42,211 nucleotides of DNA from Phycisphaerales bacterium UBA1845 (GTDB taxonomy: Bacteria > Planctomycetota > Phycisphaerae > UBA1845). The DNA is taken from assembly GCA_002338715.1 (NCBI GenBank), contig DDIR01000006.1, positions 19,639 through 61,849 on the forward strand, written 5' to 3'. The notes beneath the pieces are model-generated. The model was given only the letters and a program-made list of their open reading frames with translations, searched no databases and was not told where the DNA came from. A program made the translations under genes and the position numbers. Positions 6,237-15,100 of this stretch are shown here, in pieces. Numbering within the stretch: position 1 is the first letter of the stretch; each line of letters starts with the position of its first letter.

Positions 6237-8618
6237 ATGTTGAACCAACAGGCGCACACAAATAATCGTTTGAAACACTGTCGAACTGGCGCCACGTGGC
6301 TGATGGCATCCTGGTTGTTGGTGACCACGGGCTGTCGCTCATTTGAGACGTCGCCTTCAAACCAGGAATCGACCAACGAAGCAGCGCAAGTGAACAACAC
6401 CGCCGAGGAATCGCCCACAGCAAACCGAGAATCCGACGCACCAAGATCCGCCACAGCACCAACCAGCGAAACGGTCAAGGAAACGCTTGCTGATTCAACC
6501 GCACAAATGACTGAGCGCAAGTTCAGAGAGATCACCATCGCAGACAATCAGGCGCGAATTGGGTGGCTTCTCGAACGTGGCAAGCCCAAAGCACCAAGCC
6601 AGTTAACAGCCACCGAGGACTTCACCCAAATCCGCCATGTCGTGCTTCGGTTCGTCAACAACGAGCCGGAGGCCACTGAGTTCCGCGTTGAAATGTCCAA
6701 AGACGGCGAAGACTTCCACGAAGTTCTCACGTCATCCGAGGACGCTGTCCCGCATGACAACAACTTCGATTTCAATACCGACATCATCTCAACAATCGGG
6801 TCGAATCCGGTTCCGCTCGACCGCAATAGCGTTCGCCTTGACCGTCGGCGCATCTCGGTCGGTCTTGGGCTATTCCATCCTGGCGTCGAATACTGCTTCC
6901 GCGTTCGTGCGCTCAAAGATAACCGGGAGTCGAATCCCAGCAGCGTTGCCTGCTTCACCATCCCTCGGAGCGCAGAAACTTGTCGCGATGATGCCGACTG
7001 CGCCGCGGGTGACATGTGCTTCGTCGAGTGTGGCGAAACAACCGGCACCTGTGAGCCAAACAGCGACACGTACTGCATTTTCGTGTACGCACCGGTCTGT
7101 GGTTGCGATGGCAAGACTTACTCCAATTCGTGCGTGGCCGCGTCCGCCTTGGTCGACGTGCTGCACGACGGGGAATGCGAATCAACATGCACGAAAAACT
7201 CAGATTGTGGCGATGGTGAATTCTGCCATTTTGACTTCGCGACGTGCGGCGGTGAAGGAACCTGCGAATCGATCAACGAAACCTGCGATCCGTTGTACAG
7301 CCCGGTCTGCGGCTGCAACGGTCAAACGTTCGCCAATGCGTGCTTTGCCAATGCGTTTGGAATGTCCGTTGCCTACAACGGCATCTGCGAAGCCATCTGC
7401 ATCAACGATTCGGACTGCGCCGATGGCGAGTTCTGTAGCGCGACTGGCGAATGTCTGTCAGCCGACTGCACCAATGACGCCGATTGTGGGTTTGGTCGGG
7501 CGTGTGTGTCAGCCCCCGGCGAATGCGGCAATGAAGGCACATGCACCCGCACGCCAGAACTATGCCCTGCCGTCTACGACCCCGTTTGCGGTTGCGACGG
7601 CAACACCTACTCCAACACCTGCTTTGCATTGGCCGAAGGCGTCTCCTGGTCACATGCCGGTGAATGTCAGAGCGGTTGCACCAGTGATTCCCAGTGCGGC
7701 GCCAATGAAGCATGCGTGTTCCCCGCGGGCACGTGCGGCGGCGTCGGCACATGCGAAGCCACCGGAAACGCCTGCGCCCAGTTCTATGACCCGGTTTGCG
7801 GCTGCGACGGCAACACCTACGGCAACGCCTGTGGTGCGCAATCCGTTGGTGTCTCGGTTGACCACGCCGGTCCGTGCGAAGACCTCTGCACGAGCGATCA
7901 GGATTGCGACGATGGCAATCCCTGCACCGAAGACACGTGCCAGGCCAATGGCGAATGTGTCAGCAGTCCGATCACTTGCGACGACGGCGATGAATGCACG
8001 ATTGACTATTGCGATCCGTCGTTCGGCTGCCGATCCGCACCGGGAGAATGTGACACGGAAACGTTTACGACATCCAACAGCGGGCGCGTCACCGTCGGCG
8101 CAAGTCTAAATGGTGTCCTGTCCCCTGGTACGCACGAATTGTTCGGCGACTTCGGACAAATTGGTTCGGTGTTTGACGATGAAGGTGATCATGTGATCAA
8201 CAGCGTCGACGGCCAGAACAATCTCCCGTACCCGTTGGCTCCTGTTACAGACTTCTTCGGCGATTGGACATTGGCAGCCGGTCGCGGTTATGCGGGCAAT
8301 TCGCAGTTCGTCGTGTGGAGCGTGCTGGACGAAGGCACACGGTTCGTCGCCGTACATTTCAGCATGAATTCGAACTACGAGCTCACACCGGTGCTGCTGC
8401 TTGCCGGCAACTTCACGCAACCTTACGGCGTTGTGATGCAGACGACTCAGTTCAACGGTTGGGCAATCGAGGACGGCTTCACACCGGATGGCGATTCACC
8501 GGGATTCCTGCGCGGCTGGGTGAGCGGAACGCCATTCTTCCAAGCCCCGTACGACTGGAATACGGTTTGGAGCAACCCATTAACGATCGAGTTCGACGTG
8601 TTGCTTTACAACGACTAG
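6237..8618 (+). CDS. Lipoprotein with four Kazal-type protease-inhibitor domains and Cys-rich repeats
   Basis: 793 aa from the ATG at 6237, which follows an ACGGAGA ribosome site. The signal peptide ends at Cys33 (LLVTTGC), a plausible lipobox. A Ser/Thr/Glu-rich linker leads to a fibronectin-III-like region (about 118-243). Four Kazal domains follow at about 280-314, 350-384, 443-477 and 513-547, each with the hallmark Y-x-PVCGC-[DN]-G-x-T-[YF]-x-N-x-C. They are separated by C-x-x-DxDC...G-x-x-C modules. Residues about 551-620 resemble Dictyostelium CTDC repeats (DGNPCTEDTC, DGDECTIDYC). The last 170 residues are a globular domain of unknown type. By Kazal convention the P1 residues would be Phe282, Pro352, Ala445 and Gln515, implying different target proteases. 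Likely a surface protease inhibitor, perhaps defensive (inference). Confidence 0.88.
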   Translation: MLNQQAHTNNRLKHCRTGATWLMASWLLVTTGCRSFETSPSNQESTNEAAQVNNTAEESPTANRESDAPRSATAPTSETVKETLADSTAQMTERKFREITIADNQARIGWLLERGKPKAPSQLTATEDFTQIRHVVLRFVNNEPEATEFRVEMSKDGEDFHEVLTSSEDAVPHDNNFDFNTDIISTIGSNPVPLDRNSVRLDRRRISVGLGLFHPGVEYCFRVRALKDNRESNPSSVACFTIPRSAETCRDDADCAAGDMCFVECGETTGTCEPNSDTYCIFVYAPVCGCDGKTYSNSCVAASALVDVLHDGECESTCTKNSDCGDGEFCHFDFATCGGEGTCESINETCDPLYSPVCGCNGQTFANACFANAFGMSVAYNGICEAICINDSDCADGEFCSATGECLSADCTNDADCGFGRACVSAPGECGNEGTCTRTPELCPAVYDPVCGCDGNTYSNTCFALAEGVSWSHAGECQSGCTSDSQCGANEACVFPAGTCGGVGTCEATGNACAQFYDPVCGCDGNTYGNACGAQSVGVSVDHAGPCEDLCTSDQDCDDGNPCTEDTCQANGECVSSPITCDDGDECTIDYCDPSFGCRSAPGECDTETFTTSNSGRVTVGASLNGVLSPGTHELFGDFGQIGSVFDDEGDHVINSVDGQNNLPYPLAPVTDFFGDWTLAAGRGYAGNSQFVVWSVLDEGTRFVAVHFSMNSNYELTPVLLLAGNFTQPYGVVMQTTQFNGWAIEDGFTPDGDSPGFLRGWVSGTPFFQAPYDWNTVWSNPLTIEFDVLLYND

Positions 8619-8774
8619 GACGTTGTGTGAGGCGGCCGTCAATCGCTTGATCCTTCCAATCGGGGCGTCAATTGTCATCGTGTCCAGCCGGCGCATGGCG
8701 ATTGACCCCCCAATTATCCCCTTTGTCGCCCACAAAAACGCGGTTTCCCCAGGTCGTCAAATTTTTTTCCCCTC

Positions 8775-8807
8775 GCCTCAGATTGGCCCGTCCCGGTGGC
8801 AAGTGCC
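8775..8807 (+). promoter_or_regulatory. Two-box upstream element, copy 3 (GCCTCAGATTG-N11-TGGCAAGTGCC)
   Basis: This copy is diverged from the other two, with 8 of 11 matches in box 1 and 9 of 11 in box 2, but keeps the exact 11-bp spacer. A T-tract lies just upstream, as at the other copies. The propeller/TSP3 gene begins 61 bp downstream. Confidence 0.5.
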
Positions 8808-8868
8808 CCTGGTGAGAACGGTTTCGAGGCACTCGCCGAAAACGGCGGCAAACGCGAGGAGACAAACG

Positions 8869-11034
8869 ATGAACGCAAGAAAACAAGATCAACGCCTGGC
8901 AGGCAAGACGCGCCGAGCAGCACTTTTGTTGCTGGTTGCAACCGGCAGTTTGCTATTCGCTTCGTCCGATGCGCAGGCCGGGTATGCAATATCCAGAATC
9001 CTCGACGGTTTGAAATTCAAACCCGGAAAATATTTCCTGCCCGAGGCGATGACGGTTGATGATGCCGGCAACGTTTTTGTCGCGGGCCTGCAGAGAATAC
9101 AGGATCCGTTTGAAGAAACCGGAATGGTACTGAAGATCGCCGTCGACGGAGAGATCACCGAACTCATGGACGCAACTGGCGACGGCCAGGGAAACACGTT
9201 GGGGCGACCCCAAGCAATCGCTGTCGACGATGAAGGCAACGTTTACGTCGGCGCAAGCCACAGTAAGAATGTGTTCATGATCGCGCCATCGGGAAACGTC
9301 ACCGAAATCCTGGACGAGTCGGGTGACGGAAATGGTCATACGCTGAATTGGCCGAATGCCATCGACATCGGACCGGATGGCGCTGTTTATGTCAGCGAAT
9401 TCAGCTCTGACCGTGACGTCTTCAAAATCGCTCCGAACGGCCAGGTTTCCATGGTGGAGGGGACCTACCGCTGCACCAATATGGCGGTTGATGGCGATGG
9501 CAATGTGTTTACGACCAGCGAGGCGCATGACAATGTCAGAAGAACCGACACGGAAGGCAATCGCACGGAAGTTGTTCGCCGCGAAGATGGACTCGATACG
9601 CCCTATGGCTTGACCCTCGACGGGGATGGAAACGTGTTCGTCGCCGGTCTGTTCAGCGACAATGTGCTGAAGCGTTCACCGGACGGAACGATCACCGAGG
9701 TCATCGGACCAGACGACGGTTTGATCCGACCTTTTGGGATTGCCTTAAACAGCGCAGGCACGTTGTACGTCACGGCAAGCCAAATGGTAAATGCAAGTGG
9801 AAGCAGGGTCTTTGAAGTCAAGCCCAATGGCGAAGTGACGCGGCTCATCAATTTTCGCGTTCCCGAAACCAACATCTACCTGAATAACGCGGAAGATGTG
9901 GTTGTGGACAGTCGCGACGTGGTTTACATCGCCGGCAGCAGCACCATCGTAAAAATTGCCGCCGATGCAGACGAAGACGGTGTCGGCGATGTTGATGACA
10001 ACTGTCCCGATATGGCCAACACCGAACAAACCGACACGGACGGCGACGGACTGGGCGATGTGTGCGACGACGATATCGACGGCGACGGTGTCCTCAACTT
10101 TGCGGACAACTGCCCGACCTTTGCATCCTCGGATTTGGATGATACCGACGGCGACGGAATCGGTGACCCTTGCGACGACTGCACAGACACCGACGGTGAC
10201 GGGTTCGGTGATCCGGAATTTTCCGAAAACACCTGCGAACCAGACAACTGTCCCGATGTCTTCAATGAGAACCAAGACGACACAGACGAAGACGGCCTCG
10301 GCGATGCGTGCGACGAATGCACCGACACCGATGGTGACGGGTTTGGCAATCCGGAATTCGATCCGACTTCGTGCGACATCGACAATTGCCCGCACACCGC
10401 CAACCCCGACCAAGCCGACCTCAACGGTGACGGCATCGGTGACGCCTGTGCCGACGACACCGATGGTGATGGCATTCTTGACTTCGCGGACAACTGCCCC
10501 ACCGTCGCGTCCAACGACCTGAACGATACGGACGGCGATGGTCGCGGCGACGCGTGCGATGAATGCACCGATACCGATGGCGACGGGTTTGGCGATCCGG
10601 GATTCTCGGCCAACACTTGCCCGGTCGATAACTGCCCCGATACGCCCAATGACGATCAAGCCGACGCAAACGGTGACGGCGTGGGCGATGCGTGCTCGAC
10701 CCGAACCGAAGGCGACACACCCGGCCAATCATCACCCGGCAATGGCAGTTCACCGCGCACACAAGCCGATGAACCGGAATCCGACACTGACGGTGATGGC
10801 GTGCCCGATGACGTTGATAAGTGCCCGAACACGCCGAGCGATGCAACGGAAATCGACCCCGACGGGTGCGAGTACCTCGACACCGAGTATGAATGGGAAA
10901 CGCCAACTTCCGACACGCAGATGGTGACGCCAACCAGCGCCCCATGTGGTGCGATGGGAATGATCGCGGTGCCATTGATCATGCTGGGCTTGTCCGGGTT
11001 TGGACATCGGCGCCGCGTTGCCGATGCGGGTTGA
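8869..11034 (+). CDS. Secreted NHL-type beta-propeller with thrombospondin type 3 repeats and a C-terminal Cys/transmembrane/Arg anchor
   Basis: 721 aa. The ATG at 8869 has GCGAGGAGA eight bases upstream, much like the small lipoprotein's site. A signal peptide ends near AQA (residue 37). Residues about 45-365 contain repeated blades of the type P-x-x-[IL]-x-[VL]-D-x-x-G-[NT]-[VL]-[FY]-V-[AGS], the NHL/SMP-30 propeller pattern. Residues about 367-650 are thrombospondin type 3 calcium-binding repeats (DTDGDG, DNCPD, GDACDECTD), highly acidic and likely rigid when Ca2+-loaded. The C-terminus is Cys693-Gly, a hydrophobic helix (about 697-712) and RRR, a tripartite sorting signal resembling MYXO-CTERM-like anchors. 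Surface localisation with Ca2+-dependent structure is expected; the ligand is unknown. The repeats are also recognisable at DNA level (about 10135-10225 and 10495-10600), giving scope for slippage. Confidence 0.9.
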   Translation: MNARKQDQRLAGKTRRAALLLLVATGSLLFASSDAQAGYAISRILDGLKFKPGKYFLPEAMTVDDAGNVFVAGLQRIQDPFEETGMVLKIAVDGEITELMDATGDGQGNTLGRPQAIAVDDEGNVYVGASHSKNVFMIAPSGNVTEILDESGDGNGHTLNWPNAIDIGPDGAVYVSEFSSDRDVFKIAPNGQVSMVEGTYRCTNMAVDGDGNVFTTSEAHDNVRRTDTEGNRTEVVRREDGLDTPYGLTLDGDGNVFVAGLFSDNVLKRSPDGTITEVIGPDDGLIRPFGIALNSAGTLYVTASQMVNASGSRVFEVKPNGEVTRLINFRVPETNIYLNNAEDVVVDSRDVVYIAGSSTIVKIAADADEDGVGDVDDNCPDMANTEQTDTDGDGLGDVCDDDIDGDGVLNFADNCPTFASSDLDDTDGDGIGDPCDDCTDTDGDGFGDPEFSENTCEPDNCPDVFNENQDDTDEDGLGDACDECTDTDGDGFGNPEFDPTSCDIDNCPHTANPDQADLNGDGIGDACADDTDGDGILDFADNCPTVASNDLNDTDGDGRGDACDECTDTDGDGFGDPGFSANTCPVDNCPDTPNDDQADANGDGVGDACSTRTEGDTPGQSSPGNGSSPRTQADEPESDTDGDGVPDDVDKCPNTPSDATEIDPDGCEYLDTEYEWETPTSDTQMVTPTSAPCGAMGMIAVPLIMLGLSGFGHRRRVADAG

Positions 11035-11087
11035 TTTTCCCGCGAACCTGAAATCGAAACAACTTTCTCACACTCCTTGCGAAGATG

Positions 11088-11112
11088 GAGGCTCGTCACA
11101 TCGGCGAGCCTC
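11088..11112. terminator. Hairpin between convergent genes
   Basis: GAGGCTCG (11088-11095) pairs with CGAGCCTC (11105-11112) around a 9-base loop. It lies between the convergent stops at 11034 and 11141. There is no U-run on either side, so a bidirectional or Rho-assisted terminator is only a suggestion. Confidence 0.4.
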
Positions 11113-11140
11113 TGTCGCGCGCGGGGTGTGCTGCGATGAA

Positions 11141-12148
11141 TCAGTCGCGAATGGTGATGGCGGCTGTCGGTTGAGTTCGCGTCAGAACTGCGACCAATTC
11201 ATGCTGAGCATTTTGCGCTTTGATCATCGGCATTTGAAGGACAGCCGCGTTAAACCCGGTCCATGTCAGACTCGTAGCGACGTTTGAGCCTCGATTCGAA
11301 AGTGGAACTTCAACACGAACACGCGAGGTCAACAAATAAAACTGCCTACTGCTGTCGTCCTTACCAAGATCATCCGACTTACTAAGATCATCCGACGGGC
11401 CAATCAGCGACACCGAAATGTTCGACACCTCAATCGTTTCATTGTCTTGCGAAGTCAGACTTAGATGCTGCTCCACCCACCTGATGATGTGCGGTTTGAA
11501 TCGCTCAACCTGTTCGCTCGAAATGGAATCCGAATCGAATTTGACCAGGCTGGGCCAAGTTGAAAGCAATGTACAAGGATAGTCAATTTGAATGCGTGGC
11601 TTTGCATCATCGTTCGCCACGACGCGAATGATCGGCTGATTAAACGGATCGATGCCAGCCGGCGCGATCGCTGACCTTTCCCGCAAAAGCACCTCGTAGT
11701 TTCCGCGTGACGTCAATCGCAGGTGCCGGCTTCCGTTCTCCTCAACCGCTACCTGACGCAATTGAATCTGCCGGGCCAACGGAGCCGCGTCATCACCCGG
11801 ATGATGAAACAGCGCCAAGGCCGCCGCGTGCTTTGGAACTTTGTAGGTGCATTTGATTCCGGCCTTGGCTTGCAGATGTTCAACGTGATCGATCGACAGT
11901 TTCGCCCCATCATCGCATACAACCGCAATCGACCGAGCCAGCCGCTCAAGCACGACCTGCGCATCAACCTCTTCGCCGAGTGCCTCGATCTCATGCCTGA
12001 TCGAATGCGGGTCGGACTCGATCTCGATGGCAAGTTCCGCCCCCGCCCATCGAACAGTCCCCGTATGCACGACAATCGAATGCGCCCGAACCAATCCAGC
12101 CCCCGCACACATCCAACAGAATGCAAACGCAATCGCCCGGACGGTCAT
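11141..12148 (-). CDS. Secreted protein of unknown function coupled to the mannosidase gene
   Basis: 335 aa. A signal peptide is clear (TVRAIAFAFCWMCAGAGLVRA, cleavage before HSIVV). I recognise no domain; the rest looks like a mainly beta, soluble exported protein ending in LTRTQPTAAITIRD. The start ATG at 12148 shares its first base with the TGA stop of the mannosidase gene (TGATG), so translation is probably coupled. A GTG at 12151 is the alternative. Residues about 258-270 (DDLSKSDDLGKDD) are produced by a duplicated 18-bp unit at 11362-11397. Its position suggests a partner in extracellular glycan processing, but nothing in the sequence proves this. Confidence 0.8.
   Translation of the reverse strand: MTVRAIAFAFCWMCAGAGLVRAHSIVVHTGTVRWAGAELAIEIESDPHSIRHEIEALGEEVDAQVVLERLARSIAVVCDDGAKLSIDHVEHLQAKAGIKCTYKVPKHAAALALFHHPGDDAAPLARQIQLRQVAVEENGSRHLRLTSRGNYEVLLRERSAIAPAGIDPFNQPIIRVVANDDAKPRIQIDYPCTLLSTWPSLVKFDSDSISSEQVERFKPHIIRWVEQHLSLTSQDNETIEVSNISVSLIGPSDDLSKSDDLGKDDSSRQFYLLTSRVRVEVPLSNRGSNVATSLTWTGFNAAVLQMPMIKAQNAQHELVAVLTRTQPTAAITIRD
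11362..11397. repeat. Two tandem 18-bp units inside the unknown secreted protein gene
   Basis: TACCAAGATCATCCGACT is followed directly by TACTAAGATCATCCGACG. The duplication is in frame and adds six residues (SDDLxK twice) in an acidic, presumably exposed loop. Confidence 0.7.
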
Positions 12149-15100
12149 CACGGTTTGTCATCCGCAAAGTCGATGTCGATCTCCGTCAAGAACGTCCCCT
12201 GCCCGATGTCTTCGCACACCCACAGAAGATGTTGATACGGTCCGAGCGTCTCACCGACTTTTTCGATTCGACTCGCGTGCACGCCCCCGCCACCCAGCGG
12301 CCGCGTATCCACCACCGCGATCAACTCCCAATCACTCGTGTCCGCCGACTTGAAGTCCGGGTCGGGCTTTTCGGATTTTGCACTTCCCCAAACGGAAAAG
12401 AACTGCGGCGCCCGGTTGGCCACGTGCCATGAATAGGTATCGATGCGCTGCACTCGATGCGGTGATTTCAAATCGAGCGTGAATCGCCCTTCATTGTCGT
12501 ACCAGACGCATCGAGAGGTGTCGTCATCATGTTGTGCAACCTTACCGTCATTGAGACGCAAAAGCTTGCCATCCACGGCCCCGGAACCTGGATGAATCGC
12601 CAACTCACGCCGAGGCGCGAAGACTTCGAATGCAAATTCCTTACCAGTCGATGCATTGATGTCATCGTCACTGCGCGGACCACCCATGGGCTGCTGTTCA
12701 AACGATTCGACGCGCGACACACCAACCGTCGCCGACGCGGTTGCCCCTTCAAAGACCCTGGCTTTGTCGCCCGCGTACTGATGGCGAATCGCGATCGGCT
12801 TCGCCCCCACAAAATCGTCATAGAGCTTAGCCGCCGGTTGAGCGGCTACACCATTCGCAACGGTCACTGCAAAGATTCGAATTCGATCGTCGTGCGGAAG
12901 GGTCAAACCAGCCGCTCCACTTTCAGGTTGGGGCAGTACGTAGTGGTAAATATAGACAAACTGATACGCCTCATTTCCTTTCGCAGGATCGTGTCGGTGC
13001 GACGCAAACCACGCGATTGGATCACGCTTGGTGTATGCCGGCAAAATCGACACAACCTTCCCTTCGCATTTGAAGTCGGCTTTTGCAAACTTGCGATCAA
13101 ACACCCGGTCGTACCATTGCCCCACGAACCCGGTCCACGCTTGCACGCCCAGTTGGTGATCGACCTCCCCGACGCCAAAAATTGCGGTCACGTCTTCAGT
13201 CGCCGCGGCTAGGATATGCACCTCGTTGCCTTGGGCGTTTCCAAGATCGATCTGCTGACCGCGACATGCGAGCGCCTGCATCGCATTTGGCGTTGAAGGC
13301 CCCAATCGAAACTCGACTCCATTGTCTACGAGCTTTTGGGGGAAGACTTCACCCGGATAGGTGCGACTTTGTGCATCCATCGAACCGTTGGTGCGATCGA
13401 TATCAAGCGACACCACATCGCTGTCGAAAGGAATCTCGATCGGCGTCGAATGGACCGGCGATGGTTTGGCGTTGGCGATCGGTCCCAACTTGATTGCGAA
13501 GGATTTCATCTGGAAGGCGTCAAGGTCGAACGCCAAAGTGCGCCCATCGGCGCTGACCGAATCCAGCACGCGCTCCTGCCCGTCCACCTCTTCGACCGTT
13601 TCGATCGATCCCGGAAATTCTATCTTCACGCCCGACGCCGGCTTACCGGTCAGCTCCTGCACACGCACGATGATTCGATCGCGCTCCTCAGCCAGCTTCA
13701 TCGCACGAATATCAATCTGCTGCGAATCGCACCGACCAAATGAAAACTCGCGGCCGAGACTTCCTTCGTGCTTTTCAATCGCAAACGCGCGAAGCGGTTG
13801 GTTAAACCGTCGGCCCCGCCATTCACTGCCAGCCGCTTGCGAATCGCCTGGATGCCCGAACAGTCCGTAGCGGATTTTGTGAACGCCCCAATCCTGACTG
13901 TGCTGATCCATATACGAGTTGCGCACGCCCGGCGTATAGAGCAGCGTCAATCGCACCTCATTGTCAGCCGGCTTGTCTGAACCGAACTTGGAATCTTCAA
14001 GAATGGTCACGCCATAGTCGCCACCGGCATCCGTCAGATCAAACCACTCATGCGATGGCACTTCGTATTTGACGGGTTCGTTGTTGCCACGCTGAATCGT
14101 ACCGGCCCCCCAGTTGTAGGTGGCTTTGCTGTTGCTGACGCCAAGTGGGAATGCGGCTTTCAATGCACACTGCGTGGACTGCCAATCGATTTCTGACGCA
14201 ACCTCAACGACCCTGCCCGGATCGTCGCGATAGAGTCGCACGTACTGCGTGAGTTTCGAGCCCCGAGCCCATCGCGTCACAGCGATCGTCGCCCGCACCG
14301 GCCCCGACTCGACGATGCGCCATTGCGGTGTGCCATCAACGCAGCCGACCGGCGGATTTTTGCGGTCCGCCCAATCCATGTTCCACGCGGGAAAACTTCG
14401 CGGCTTTTCATGGGTGAATTCAAGCGTCGCGGGCTTGGCCAACAGGTCGCGTTTGTTGATCTTGTCGTGAATCTGCGCGATGTCGCCCGCGTCATTCAGC
14501 GTGACGCGATAGGTTTCGTTTTCGATGAGCTTATCGGTGGACTTTGGTCCGCGCCCATCGCCAAACGGTGAGTCCGCTTCGCGCACGTCGAACACCGCGA
14601 ATCCATTGGCGGTCACCCTGGCTACAAACAAGAACTGCACCGTGTTTCCATCACGGCCAACGATCTGCGACGGCACTTCACTTCCATTCGGATCGAACAC
14701 GCGAACGTATGCCCCGCCGTTCAATTCCAATTCCGCTTCGACCACATCGCTCCGATCGATCGCCAACGGGTTGAACACAACAATGGGCGTCCCTTCGACG
14801 CGCGTATCCATTTGCGACGAGACCCGCCCGACAGCGGCAGTCAACACGTGGGCGAATTGATTCAGCGCGATGACATCGTCATTCCAAGAATATCGATACG
14901 CCCGCGGAATACTCGTACCCGGCAAGATGTCGTGCATCTGGTTCGCAAGCAATCGCACCCACGCACGCTCCAGCTTTTCGCGCGGGTAGGCCATCGTGCC
15001 CAATGCATTTCCGATGGTGGCAGCCCGTTCAGCCGCGTCGGCCAATTGTTCGGCTTGTCGGTTCCAACGCTTCATATAACTCTGCGAAGTCAATGTGCCA

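Noticed and set aside
6637..8109. 490-codon plus-strand frame inside the Kazal gene
   Set aside because: Alternate reading frame of a Cys-rich, biased-codon gene; Thr/Ala/Pro-rich product with no domain and no ribosome site.
9745..10728. 327-codon minus-strand frame opposite the thrombospondin-3 repeats
   Set aside because: Periodic Val/Ile/Gly product is the mirror of the acidic DNA repeats on the plus strand.
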